A stretch of DNA of 64,000 nt from positions 49,956,090 to 50,020,089 of the forward strand of contig CM065700.1 of the NCBI GenBank assembly GCA_017654935.2. The letters are read 5' to 3'. Below are positions 23,803 through 33,191 of this stretch, piece after piece. How positions within the stretch are numbered: position 1 is the first letter of the stretch; every line of letters starts with the position of its first letter. Position numbers and translations under genes: made by a program. The stretch comes from Phymorhynchus buccinoides (taxonomy: Eukaryota; Mollusca; Gastropoda; Neogastropoda; Raphitomidae). A model generated the notes under the pieces. It saw only the letters and a program-made list of their open reading frames with translations, was not told where the DNA came from and did not search any database.

Positions 23803-23899
23803 CTTCATGTGTAGCACCAAGTCATCGACAGGGCGACGGTTGATTTCCGGCACGGCGTGATCCTCAAAGTGGTTTTTGTACACCGCTGAGGAATACAGT
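23803..23899 (-). CDS. DHX37: DHX37 exon (LYSSAVYKNHFEDHAVPEIN...)
   Basis: This 97-nt exon lies between GTTTCAG and AAG|GTAGTG. It encodes LYSSAVYKNHFEDHAVPEIN and then RRPVDDLVLHMK. Human has [30 protein letters not shown]. It is the link after motif VI in which the PEI.RRPV.DL.L.MK motif of DEAH helicases is clearly visible. The first base completes an arginine codon from the previous exon. Confidence 0.96.
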
Positions 23900-24179
23900 C
23901 TGAAACCAGTGTCAATCGTTTATTCCAACTTCCAACTGAGAAGGCTTTCAAAACAACATCAAATCAAATCATGTCCACTAAACATTGCATGAAACATTAA
24001 AACCCCTGAAGATGACAACATGCATTCCTATATCATCCCCCCTCCGCAGCATCATGGCATCCGCAGCAAGGAATGGCGCATTAAGAGGCCATCTCACACT
24101 AAAAAACCACTTATACTAGGAAACACTAAGGTCAAAATAACTACAAACTAAGATCTGAAGAACTTTGCCAGACTAGATT

Positions 24180-24400
24180 GCAATCACTTTTGCTCCCATG
24201 GAAAAACAGGGGAAAGGGAGTTTTTCAATACAAATATATCTCCAACTTCTGGAAGTTCTGTGCTAGCAATTTCCTACAATGTATTTCCTATTTCAATTTG
24301 CCTTTTCTAGTTTACTGTAATCTACTATTTTGTACTGCCTTGTTGCCATGTTGGTCAATTCTTCTGCCTTGAAAAGGGAAAGAAAAAACCCGCCATTTTC
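24180..24400 (+). repeat. dispersed repeat, partial copy
   Basis: TTCTGGAAGTTCTGTGCTAG, TAGTTTACTGTAATCTACTA and TTGTTGCCATGTTGGTC match the start and middle of the repeat at 12780-13035. The end is missing. Confidence 0.55.
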
Positions 24401-24517
24401 TCTTTTGAGCTCCTCCGAAATCTGCATGTGTTGGCTGAATGTAGTGAGGTCATCCAGAAACGGAAGACTGGACACAAACTTGACCAGGGAACATAGAAGA
24501 AGAGAAGACATAATACT

Positions 24518-24608
24518 AACCTGTAGCATTTCCCAGGCCCCATTCGCCCCGCCCTCCCTGTTCGCTGGCTGGCCGAGGCTTTGGACGTCCACGTGATTTT
24601 GAAGGTGG
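24518..24608 (-). pseudogene. duplicate of the 3' part of DHX37 exon 24697-24821
   Basis: About 90 bases nearly identical to the last 90 bases of the exon at 24697-24821, including the donor CTACAG|GTTAGT. The copy starts at GTCCACCTTCAAAATC without an acceptor in front (TATTAC precedes it), so it cannot be a normal internal exon. It still reads [20 protein letters not shown] and then RMGPGKCYR, that is, a second motif VI. Between the copies lies AACACA-rich low complexity. Confidence 0.9.
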
Positions 24609-24696
24609 ACGTAATACAACACACACAATACTCATAGCACAACACAGCACAGTACAATACAACATAGCACAACACAGTACAACACAACACACTAAC

Positions 24697-24821
24697 CTGT
24701 AGCATTTTCCAGGCCCCATTCGCCCCGCCCTCCCTGTTCGCTGGCTGGCCGAGGCTTTGGACGTCCACGTGATTTTGAAGGTGGACACCCCTGTCACCTT
24801 GTCGTAGAACTTGGTCTTCGT
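24697..24821 (-). CDS. DHX37: DHX37 exon with helicase motif VI (QRTGRAGR)
   Basis: This 125-nt exon lies between TGTTGTGCAG and CTACAG|GTTAGT. It encodes [20 protein letters not shown], then [20 protein letters not shown] and YR. Human DHX37 has [20 protein letters not shown] and [25 protein letters not shown] is motif VI, whose arginines contact ATP in DEAH helicases. I chose this copy as the real exon over 24518-24608 because it has the acceptor and the upstream half. Confidence 0.97.
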
Positions 24822-24831
24822 CTGCACAACA

Positions 24832-25115
24832 CACACAGCTTGTCTTTGAAACTGTGCCTTTGACACGAGGCACAACTAAACCATGTCACCCAACACTCTA
24901 AAACAACTCAGAAGTTGCACGCATGTAGTACAGCTTGTCTTTGAAACTGTGCCTTTTGACACGAGGCACAACTAAACCATGTCACCCAACACTCTAAAAC
25001 AACTCAGAAGTTGCACGCACGTAGTACAGCTTGTCTTTGAAACTGTGCCTTTTGACACGAGGCACAACTAAACCATGTCACCCAACACTCTAAAACAACT
25101 CAGAAGTTGCACGCA
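24832..25115. repeat. tandem duplication of about 95 bp, 3 copies
   Basis: Units contain AGCTTGTCTTTGAAACTGTG, ACACGAGGCACAACTAAACC and CTCAGAAGTTGCACGCACGT, nearly identical. It sits a few bases upstream of the acceptor of exon 24697-24821 but does not include it. Confidence 0.93.
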
Positions 25116-25379
25116 CGTAGTACCGGTGCATGAAACTTTGTGATCAAAACCCAGCTACACTCATTGACTCAAACGGCTTTTGTGATTGGATGTCATTAGC
25201 CTGACACAGGGACCAACAGTACAGTGAGAGTGAGAGCTCTAGGGTTCAAATGATCTTCTACAGCCATGGAAAATGATTGCACTGTTAGGCCGTGTACACA
25301 TACACGCGAATGTTCTGAGCGGAAACACATGCGCAATCCGCAAATAAGTTAAAGAAAAAAGGGAATAAATATACGCACG

Positions 25380-25870
25380 TCTGAATTTCCCCTAATCCGT
25401 ATATTTGTTTCCTTCTTTCTTTTACTGCTTACTGCCATCTACTATCTGTCTGCCTTTCCAGTCCTTTCTCCTGCCTTTTCCCTTTGCTTACTGTCATCTA
25501 CTATCTATCTGCCTTACTGGTCCATTCTCCTGCCTTTTCCCTTTGCTTACTGTCATCTACTATCTGTCTGCCTTTCCAGTCCTTTCTCCTGCCTTTTCCC
25601 TTTGCTTACTGTCATCTACTATCTTTCTGCCTTACTGGTCCATTCTCCTGCCTTTTCCCTTTGCTTGCTGCCATCTACTATCTGTCTGCCTTTCCAGTCC
25701 TTTCTCCTGCCTTTTCCCTTTGCTTACTGCCATCTACTATCTGTCTGCCTTTCCCCTGCCTTTTTTCAAGAAACGCTTTCAAAATGTTTCTACTCCAGCC
25801 GAAGTCGGACTTGCTGGGCCGAACTATTTTTTAGTTAGGCGCATAACGTCAGCATGACGCATCTGCGCTC
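25380..25870 (+). repeat. dispersed repeat with internal 59-bp tandem expansion
   Basis: The ends match the dispersed repeat at 12780-13035 (CCAGCCGAAGTCGGACTTGC, TAGTTAGGCGCATAACGTC, GACGCATCTGCGCTCATA). The middle segment, TTTGCTTACTGTCATCTACT plus CTGCCTTTTCC, is repeated about 6 times, where the other copies have it once. Confidence 0.85.
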
Positions 25871-25892
25871 ATAGACTGGAAACTGCTCTGTG

Positions 25893-26555
25893 GGCCTCTT
25901 CTACACAGTTAGTGTTCTGTGAATGAACTGGAAACCTAGGAGATGCTAGCACCGGCACTCGGTGCTGCAGCCTTGGGCTCTGTGGGCCTCTTCTACACTG
26001 TTAGTGTTCTGTGAATGAACTGGAAACCTAGGAGATGCTAGCACCGGCACTCGGTGCTGCAGCCTTGGGCTCTGTGGGCCTCTTCTACACTGTTAGTGTT
26101 CTGTGAATGAACTGGAAACCTAGGAGATGCTAGCACCGGCACTCGGTGCTGCAGCCTTGGGCTCTGTGGGCCTCTTCTACACTGTTAGTGTTCTGTGAAT
26201 GAACTGGAAACCTAGGAGATGCTAGCACCGGCACTCAGTGCTGCAGCCTTGGGCTCTGTGGGCCTCTTCTACACTGTTAGTGTTCTGTGAATGAACTGGA
26301 AACCTAGGAGATGCTAGCACCGGCACTCAGTGCTGCAGCCTTGGGCTCTGTGGGCCTCTTCTACACTGTTAGTGTTCTGTGAATGAACTGGAAACCTAGG
26401 AGATGCTAGCACCGGCACTCGGTGCTGCAGCCTTGGGCTCTGTGGGCCTCTTCTACACTGTTAGTGTTCTGTGAATGAACTGGAAACCTAGGAGATGCTA
26501 GCACCGGCACTCGGTGCTGCAGCCTTGAGCTCTGTGGGCCTCTTCTACACTGTCA
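25893..26555 (+). repeat. 92-bp minisatellite, about 7 copies
   Basis: Units contain GGGCCTCTTCTACACTGTTA, GAATGAACTGGAAACCTAGG and GCACCGGCACTCGGTGCTGC. The last motif has a small self-complementary GCACCG..CGGTGC. Copies are nearly identical. No link to an exon. Confidence 0.93.
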
Positions 26556-26559
26556 GCAG

Positions 26560-26650
26560 CCCCCAGGCCAGGCTTCTCTACCTTCACACATTCCAGCCCA
26601 TCCATCAGAATAGCTACTGCACCTTCTGCTATCTGGGAATCAAACTCGGA
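26560..26650 (+). repeat. dispersed repeat fragment
   Basis: CAGGCTTCTCTACC, CAGCCCATCCATCAGAATAG and TTCTGCTATCTGGGA resemble blocks at 20200-20310 and 42455-42560. Confidence 0.45.
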
Positions 26651-26799
26651 CAAGAGTCATTGTAACTTACCTACACACTCAAAATAATACATGTAAACTG
26701 AAACAATTGCAGATTTTGTTTAAAAAAGTGTAAAAAAAAAAAAGGCCTAGATGCTCATTTCAGCACAGACTTATTTTCATGCACGCACAACGCTGGCAG

Positions 26800-26995
26800 G
26801 AAGGTGGCAGGAGAGCTAAGGCATTCGCCTGACAATTTATTGCAGGACTGACCCGGGTTTGAATCCGGATCCGACCCTCATCGACGGGGAAAATCAAACT
26901 GGACGTGGAGTCCTTCGGATGAGGACTTAAAGCAAGTCTGACCCGTGCGCTTTAAGCACGTAACAACTCCCATGGCAGTTAAAAGTTCGGTAAGA
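26800..26995 (+). mobile_element. tRNA-derived SINE
   Basis: The head resembles a tRNA gene with an internal Pol III promoter: an A-box-like GGTGGCAGGAGAGCTAAGG near 26803 and a B-box GGTTTGAATCC at about 26856. The body has CCTTCGGATGAGGACTTAAA, a block shared with the SINE at 42816-43022. The tRNA fold is decayed and I do not call a functional tRNA. Confidence 0.75.
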
Positions 26996-27174
26996 ACAGA
27001 GATAAATCCTGCTGCCTGGTATGACCAAATTGATAGCTAAGTTTCCCAAGTCCAACCCCCCCCCCACCTGCCCAATAAAAAAACAGGTGGTGCTTCAGTG
27101 CGGCGACACGACACGCTCTCCAGGTTAGAGCAGCCCAAGTTACACCAGTCTCTGTGATTAGAAATAATTCACAA

Positions 27175-27475
27175 TACAAAATACAACTACAGCCACACAG
27201 ACATAGAGTCAGGTGATGGAAAATACAACTACAGCCACACAGACATAGAGTCAGGTGATGGAAAATACAACTACAGCCACACAGACATAGAGTCAGGTGA
27301 TGGAAAATACAACTACAGCCACACAGACATAGAGTCAGGTGATGGAAAATACAACTACAGCCACACAGACATAGAGTCAGGTGATGGAAAATACAACTAC
27401 AGCCACACAGACATAGAGTCAGGTGATGGAAAATACAACTACAGCCACACAGACATAGAGTCAATGACGCAGGTG
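27175..27475. repeat. 42-bp minisatellite, 7 copies
   Basis: Units read ACAACTACAGCCACACAGAC, then ATAGAGTCAGGTGATGGAAA. The GAGTCA..GGTGATG and AGCCACACAG parts match the degenerate exon copy at 27456-27530, so the array seems to have grown from it. Confidence 0.9.
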
Positions 27476-27530
27476 ATGTTTGGTACAGTCAGCGATGTCT
27501 TAGCCACACAGTTGTAGCCACAACAAGAAA
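27456..27530 (-). pseudogene. degenerate copy of the 3' half of the DHX37 motif V exon
   Basis: GTCAATGACGCAGGTGATGT, GGTACAGTCAGCGATGTCTT and AGCCACACAGTTGTAGCCAC correspond base by base to 27620-27684, with about a dozen changes and no usable frame. It is a truncated duplicate downstream of the real exon. Confidence 0.8.
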
Positions 27531-27611
27531 AAAGACAGAGACAGAGCAAGAAAGACAGAGAGACAGAGAAAGAAAGAGACAGACAGTCGGAACAAAGAGA
27601 AAAGTACGGAC

Positions 27612-27719
27612 CTTTCCCGAGTCAATGATGTAGGTGATGTTGGGGATGGTCAGCGATGTCTCGGCCACATTGGTGGCCACGACACAGAGTCTGCAGCCAG
27701 GGGGAGGGGGTTCAAACAC
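27612..27719 (-). CDS. DHX37: DHX37 exon with helicase motif V ([11 protein letters not shown])
   Basis: This 108-nt, 36-codon exon has phase 0 at both ends. Acceptor GTCCTACAG and donor AAG|GTCCGT. It encodes [20 protein letters not shown], then [16 protein letters not shown]. Human DHX37 has [20 protein letters not shown] and [27 protein letters not shown] is DEAH motif V in RecA2, which couples ATP hydrolysis to RNA grip. This is the anchor for naming the gene: VFxPPPxG with [16 protein letters not shown] separates DHX37 from the spliceosomal DEAH proteins. Confidence 0.98.
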
Positions 27720-28352
27720 CTGTAGGACACCACAGGTAAAATAGTCACAACACACAGCCAGGGGGAGGGGGTTCAAACACCTGTAGGACACCACAGGTAA
27801 AATAGTCACAACACACAGCCAGGGGGAGGGGGTTCAAACACCTGTAGGACACCACAGGTAAAATAGTCACAACACACAGCCAGGGGGAGGGGGTTCAAAC
27901 ACCTGTAGGACACCACAGGTAAAATAGTCACAACACACAGCCAGGGGGAGGGGGTTCAAACACCTGTAGGACACCACAGGTAACATAGTCACAACACACA
28001 GCCAGGGGGAGGGGGTTCAAACACCTGTAGGACACCACAGGTAAAATAGTCACAACACACAGCCAGGGGGAGGGGGTTCAAACACCTGTAGGACACCACA
28101 GGTAACATAGTCACAACACACAGCCAGGGGGAGGGGGTTCAAACACCTGTAGGACACCACAGGTAACATAGTCACAACACACAGCCAGGGGGAGGGGGTT
28201 CAAACACCTGTAGGACACCACAGGTAAAATAGTCACAACACACAGCCAGGGGGAGGGGGTTCAAACACCTGTAGGACACCACAGGTAACATAGTCACAAC
28301 ACACAGCCAGGGGGAGGGGGTTCAAACACCTGTAGGACACCACAGGTAAAAT
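27720..28352 (-). repeat. 61-bp minisatellite built on the 3' splice site of the motif V exon, 11 copies
   Basis: Every unit on the minus strand contains TACCTGTGGTGTCCTACAG followed by the first 26 exon bases (GTGTTTGAACCCCCTCCCCC...). Copies are almost identical; the variation is mainly one base (TATTTTACC or TATGTTACC). Extending the exon into a decoy copy gives [11 protein letters not shown] and then a stop. Confidence 0.96.
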
Positions 28353-28552
28353 AATCACAAATGAATGGGCACAAATGGCAAGACAAATGTCGCATACAAC
28401 CTTTTCTATACAATCATGGATAAATAGCTTTGTGTAATGGTCAAAACACATGTTCACTCTTTCTCCACAACCACACATATGCACAGACAGACAGACAGAC
28501 ACACACATATGCACAGACAGACAGACAGACAGACAGACACACACATACTGAC

Positions 28553-28642
28553 CCTGTTTTGTTTGTGTGAAGACAGCAGTGAGTACAGAGGCAACACCCA
28601 CAGCGGTTCAGTGGTTGTGATCTCCAAGACCTGGTCTGCAAT
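28553..28642 (-). CDS. DHX37: DHX37 exon (IADQVLEITTTEPLWVLPLY...)
   Basis: This 90-nt, 30-codon exon has phase 0 at both ends. Acceptor TTTTCATGTCAG and donor AGG|GTCAGT. It encodes IADQVLEITTTEPLWVLPLY and then SLLSSHKQNR. Human DHX37 has VLPLYSLLAPEKQ before VFKPPPEG. LPLYSLL is the RecA2 strand between motifs IV and V. A second CAG six bases into the exon is possible but would break the phase with the previous exon. Confidence 0.95.
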
Positions 28643-29054
28643 CTGACATGAAAAGCAGAGTTAGAGAGAGACAGACAGAAACACAGAGAGCGAGTCAGAC
28701 AGACAGAAAGACAAAGAGAAGGAAAGAGAGAGTGAGTGTCATTTCATTCACAGGTGCACCTGTACACACACACACACTTGCCAACATGCTTGCATGCATG
28801 TGTGCACATACACACAAACTGCACAGCAAAATATTTGAGAAAACTTAGCTTAGCGCAAACAAACAGAAGGGATGACAACAGATATTCAGAATGCAAAACG
28901 AAAGTCAACTGGTGAACCGTTTAGCTTAAACAAATTCTGAAATTAAAACAAAACAACAATAGAAGGCGTTTTACTGCGTTATTGCTAGAACACCAACCCG
29001 CGCACTCCTCAAAATGATGCAAACAATGACGCAAGCATGACATGATTTCTCTAC

Positions 29055-29560
29055 AATATCTATGATTTCAAGGGGGGGTACGCACGTACCCATTCAACGC
29101 ATAGACCTGTTAGTACTCTATTTCCTTTCTGTATGAAGCTTCAATGTCAAACGAAGGTACGATTTCAAGGGGGGGTACGCACGTACCCAACCAACGCACA
29201 GACCTGTTAGTACTCTATTTCCTTTCTGTATGAAGCTTCAATGTCAAACGAAGGTACGATTTCAAGGGGGGGTACGCACGTACCCAACCAACGCACAGAC
29301 CTGTTAGTACTCTATTTCCTTTCTGTATGAAGCTTCAATGTCAAACGAAGGTATGATTTCAAGGGGGGGGGTACGCACGTACCCATTCAACGCACAGACC
29401 TGTTAGTACTCCATTTCATTTCTGTATGAAGCTTCAATGTCAAACGAAGGTACGATTTCAAGGGGGGGGGTATGCACGTACCCATTCAACGCACAGATCT
29501 GTTAGTACTCTATTTCCTTTCTGTATGAAGCTTCAATGTCAAATGAAGGTTGTAAACTCT
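29055..29560 (+). repeat. tandem repeat of about 97 bp, 5 copies
   Basis: Units contain GATTTCAAGGGGGGGTACGC, ACGCACAGACCTGTTAGTAC and CTGTATGAAGCTTCAATGTC. GTACG.ACGTAC forms a short palindrome (GGGTACGCACGTACCC). It ends five bases before the donor of exon 29566-29677 without including it. Confidence 0.93.
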
Positions 29561-29565
29561 CTTAC

Positions 29566-29677
29566 ATTGATGACGTCCTCGTCCAAATCAAAGTCTTCAA
29601 CGTCCGCAGTGTCCACATTCGCCATGTCCTTCCGCATCTCATTAACATCCTCCTCCTCCAATGGGGTGCTAGAATAC
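29566..29677 (-). CDS. DHX37: DHX37 exon, acidic linker (YSSTPLEEEDVNEMRKDMAN...)
   Basis: This 112-nt exon lies between ATGTGACAG and AAT|GTAAGA. It encodes YSSTPLEEEDVNEMRKDMAN, then VDTADVEDFDLDEDVIN. Human DHX37 has an acidic insertion in RecA2 at this point (NYSVLP followed by a Glu/Asp-rich run). Sequence is poorly conserved beyond composition; position, phase and charge support it. The acceptor and first 60 bases are duplicated upstream. Confidence 0.9.
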
Positions 29678-29693
29678 CTGTCACATGACATCA

Positions 29694-29762
29694 TTAACAT
29701 ATCAGCCATGTCCTTCCGCATCTCATTAACATCCTCCTCCAACGGGGTGCTAGAATACCTGT
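29694..29762 (-). pseudogene. duplicate of the start of exon 29566-29677 with its acceptor
   Basis: CACATGACAT, CAGGTATTCTAGCACCCC and ATGAGATGCGGAAGGACATG on the minus strand repeat the acceptor and the first 60 bases of the exon (YSSTPLEEDVNEMRKDMADM), lacking one GAG codon. There is no donor after it. A third, more diverged start copy lies at 30349-30392, on the other side of an inserted element. Confidence 0.88.
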
Positions 29763-29782
29763 CACATGACATAATTAGCATA

Positions 29783-30346
29783 CAGACAAACCCCTATTTT
29801 ACGACCCTCAGTTAAGCGACCACCTCTCATTTGAGACCGGATTTGTTGGCACCGATGCATTTTACTATGTAAACGACCTCTCTTAAACGACTTCCTCTAA
29901 AACGCGACTTATGACCGCCATTTTGTTGGTTTTTACGACCGTTGTTGTCGTCTGCATAGACTTCGAGCAAAGGGAAACAACCACGGTCAAGGGCCTGAAA
30001 GCGGAGTCGCTTCCCTTGTTGTAGAAAAGATGGTGGAAAGCGTAGGAAAAGCACGTAAACCACTGACTTTGAAAAAGAAAACCACTGACTTTGGACGAGA
30101 GTGGAGGTGATTAACAGAAGTCGGCAAAGTGAAACTGTAATACATCGATTGCACAATCCTATGGAGTTGGAAAGACCCAAATCCAGTTTTAATATGTCAT
30201 TGTATGTGTGCATGAAGAAGAGAGTATGAACTGTGCTGAACTTTTTCTTTCTACGGCTGCCAGTGAAAACCTCCGTCATACGACCCCTCCAATTTACGAC
30301 CGATTTTTTCGGACATTTTGGAAGTCTTAAAATAGAGGTTTGTCTG
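29783..30346. mobile_element. Tc1/mariner- or pogo-like non-autonomous element, 564 bp
   Basis: Terminal inverted repeats CAGACAAACCCCTATTTTAC and, at the right, GTAGAGGTTTGTCTG-type sequence (reverse complement CAGACAAACCTCTATTTTA), flanked by TA on both sides (29781-29782, 30347-30348). The interior has CGACC/TTAAGCGACC motifs and no transposase. It inserted into the tandemly duplicated start of a DHX37 exon and separates the second and third copies. Confidence 0.88.
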
Positions 30347-30348
30347 TA

Positions 30349-30392
30349 TTAACATCTTCCTCCAATGAGGTGGTAGAATACCTGTCACATGA
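30349..30392 (-). pseudogene. third copy of the start of exon 29566-29677
   Basis: ATTAACATCTTCCTCCAATG and GGTAGAATACCTGTCACATG repeat the acceptor region and about 30 exon bases with a few changes (GAGGTGGTA against GGGGTGCTA). Confidence 0.8.
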
Positions 30393-30839
30393 CAAACGAT
30401 ATTATCACTTCGCTCTTTCTCTCATCCTGGCTCCAACAAAGAGCCAAATTTAACAGGAATTGTTCACAAATAATTAAAGGGAGTAATGTCATGGTGTATG
30501 GGAGTGATCTTTTTTGACAGAGAGGGACAAACAGGAAGTTGCACTGGCTTAATTAACCGTCGCCTCGTGTATTTGAGCAGACAGATAGGGCGTAGAACAC
30601 AGTGCGTCATTCTAAAACTTATGTCATTTATATTTTTACATCACATTTTGCAAGTTCCATACATTTTTTGCCACTTTCCACCCCTCATTTCTCTAAAAAA
30701 AAATAATTTGCAAGTTGCTCACTCACATCCTGGTTTCACTCTTCGATGCCATGGTTGCTACGGTTCGTCCCTCTCAGTTGAGGTAAACAACTCTAATTTT
30801 CACAAAGTGCTCTCCCCTCATTTTTTTCCGAAAAGCGTC
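30393..30839. other. intron, no recognised feature
   Basis: Unique AT-rich sequence upstream of an array; no exon or element recognised. Confidence 0.4.
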
Positions 30840-31350
30840 TATTACTTTGTAGGATGCTGCTTTCCGTCTTGTCTTTATACTCTGGTACCATTGCTTCATC
30901 AAATCAATGTCATACAGCGTCAGTTACTGTGTAGGATGCTGCTTTCCCTCTTGTCTTTATACTCTGGTACCATTGCTTCATCAAATCAATGTCATACAGC
31001 GTCAGTTACTGTGTAGGATGCTGCTTTCCCTCTTGTCTTTATACTCTGGTACCATTGCTTCATCAAATCAATGTCATACAGCGTCAGTCATTTCACTCTT
31101 TGTAGGATGCTGCTTTCCCTCTTGTCTTTATACTCTGGTACCATTGCTTCATCAAATCAATGTCATACAGCGTCAGTCTATTACTGTGTAGGATGCTGCT
31201 TTCCCTCTTGTCTTTATACTCTGGTACCATTGCTTCATCAAATCAATGTCATACAGCGTCAGTCTATTACTGTGTAGGATGCTGCTTTCCCTCTTGTCTT
31301 TATACTCTGGTACCATTGCTTCATCAAATCAATGTCATACAGTGTCAGTC
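30840..31350 (+). repeat. tandem repeat of about 83-89 bp, 6 copies
   Basis: Units contain GTAGGATGCTGCTTTCCCTC, TTGTCTTTATACTCTGGTAC and CATCAAATCAATGTCATACA. Length differs by short insertions (ATTTCACTCTT, TCTATT). No link to an exon. Confidence 0.94.
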
Positions 31351-31606
31351 ATTTCATTCTTTCTACACTGCGTGTGACAACTTGTTGGGCCAAAAAATAC
31401 TTGTTAAATTTTTTCAAGGCTGGACGACTTTGAGATCCTCCGAAATCGGAGTGAAACCAACCAACCAGCGAAAACTAAAAACCAGACACACACGTATCTT
31501 ACTCATTGTGGCCCTATGGCCTGGGAACACAGATATTATAAAGAAGAATCCCCCCTTCTCCCCACGCCCCTTTCCCAGCTAAAAACATGCAGGAAATAAA
31601 GCTCAC

Positions 31607-31700
31607 TTGCTAAGGTCCACTTCCGGCAAGGCGCATTCAGCTTCTTTTGCTTTCTTCTTTCGCTCTTTTCTGCTCTGGTAGTGATCGGCGTTGTTGATCA
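31607..31700 (-). CDS. DHX37: DHX37 exon, basic stretch (INNADHYQSRKERKKKAKEA...)
   Basis: This 94-nt exon lies between GTGTGTGCAG and AGCAA|GTGAGC. It encodes INNADHYQSRKERKKKAKEA, then ECALPEVDLS(K). Human DHX37 has a similar basic run (MRKFKKSRARAKKARAE) followed by VLPQINLDNYSVLP; here LPEVDLSK joins YSSTPL of the next exon. Phase 1 in, 2 out, fitting the next exon. Confidence 0.9.
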
Positions 31701-32140
31701 CTGCACACACAGCATTACCAACATTACCACAATCACCACACATCCACTATCACTGACACAACATTACCACAATCATCACACATCCACAATCACTGACACA
31801 ACATTACCACAATCATCACACATCCACTATCACTGACACAACATTACCACAATCACACACATCCACAATCACTGACACAACATACCACAATCATCACACA
31901 TCCACTATCACTGACACAACATTACCACAATCATCACACCCCCACAATCACTGACACAACATTACCACAATCACCACACATCCACTATCACTGACACAAC
32001 ATTACCACAATCATCACACATCCACTATCATGATACAACATGACCAACATTACAAACAATCATCACTATCACTGACACAACATGACAAACATTACACAAA
32101 TCATCAACATCCACTATCACAACAGACTATCACTGAAACA
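31701..32140 (-). repeat. 40-bp minisatellite carrying a weakened DHX37 3' splice site, about 10 copies
   Basis: It starts at the acceptor of exon 31607-31700. Minus-strand units read GGTAATGTTGTGTCAG|TGATAGTGGATGTG, compared with the real GTGTGTGCAG|TGATCAAC. Only the first four exon bases are kept, so the link is weaker than for other arrays. Indels are frequent. Confidence 0.75.
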
Positions 32141-32157
32141 AATTATACAACATGGGC

Positions 32158-32290
32158 ACAAGAGAGAGAGAGAGAGAGAGGAGAGAGGAGAGAGAGATGA
32201 GAGAGGGAGAGGAGATGGTAAAGGAGACGACCGAGATGAAGCAGAGAGGGATGAGGAGAGAGGAGAGAGAGAGAGAGAGAGAGAGATTAA
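32158..32290 (+). repeat. GA-rich microsatellite
   Basis: Interrupted AGAG/GGAG runs. Confidence 0.95.
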
Positions 32291-32359
32291 TTGACTAAAA
32301 ATGACAGAGAGACAGAGAGCGGGTAGGACCGGGGGCACGTTTGGAGGGCACTGGACACA

Positions 32360-32800
32360 ACGGAACAATTAAGTAATCGGGTCCATATAAAAACACAATC
32401 CACCCAAACACAATGACACACTGACACAAATGAAGTATGGTCCAATTATAAAACATCACCCAACCCACATACTGACACTGACACAATGACGTATGGCCAT
32501 ATAAACCAATAACCCAACAACTACTGACATGCCACAAGAAGTATGGCTATTCAAAACAACACCCAACAACTACGGACACTGACCCAATGAAGTATGCAAC
32601 TTATAATACCACTCACCCCACACACCTATGACACTCCCACACTGACACATGAAGGTATGTCCATAAAAACAAATCACCCAACACCCAACACTCTGACACT
32701 CACACCCTGCCACATGAAGTATGGTCATACAAAAATCACCAACACACACACGACACTTACCCAAAAGTATGTGCAATAAAACCAATCACACCCCCATACT
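32360..32800. repeat. degenerate tandem repeat of about 55 bp, error-rich
   Basis: Units share GAAGTATGG.CATATAAAA, CACCCAACA and ACACTGACAC. Strong length variation and dropped bases point to unpolished sequence. Confidence 0.75.
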
Positions 32801-32910
32801 CCCAGACAACTTGCTTTGTCATCATCAACAGAGACAAGAAGCTTTTAAAAATAAAATCACGTTGAATCACTGAGGGAAAAAAGTGGAATTGTTGCATGCG
32901 ACGGTGACAG

Positions 32911-33114
32911 TTAAGCATACCCCCTTCACTGCCAGGCAAACATGAAAGATTAGTATCGTTGTTCTGATTATTATGTTGAAAAAGAGAATATGCTATAAAA
33001 CTCAACTGACAAAAATGGTATAGAGATAAGTAAAAACCAGCATTCCCGAGTGAGACATAAACAAGTTTATGACACTCATATTGCATAGATATGGGCTTGC
33101 AGGGAAGGGGTTAA
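32911..33114. mobile_element. piggyBac-like MITE with TTAA ends
   Basis: It is bounded by TTAA at 32911-32914 and 33111-33114. Ends CCCCCTTCACTGCCAGG and (reverse complement) CCCCTTCCCTGCAAGCC form imperfect inverted repeats. It is related to 56053-56271. No coding capacity. Confidence 0.7.
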
Positions 33115-33191
33115 GAAATAAAAATCAACAACAACTATAACAGCACACCCACACACACAAACCAACAACGAAAAAATCCCAAATACTCCAC

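Noticed and set aside
26800..26995. Functional tRNA gene
   Set aside because: Only A- and B-box-like promoter elements are present; the stems do not pair into a cloverleaf and a SINE body follows.
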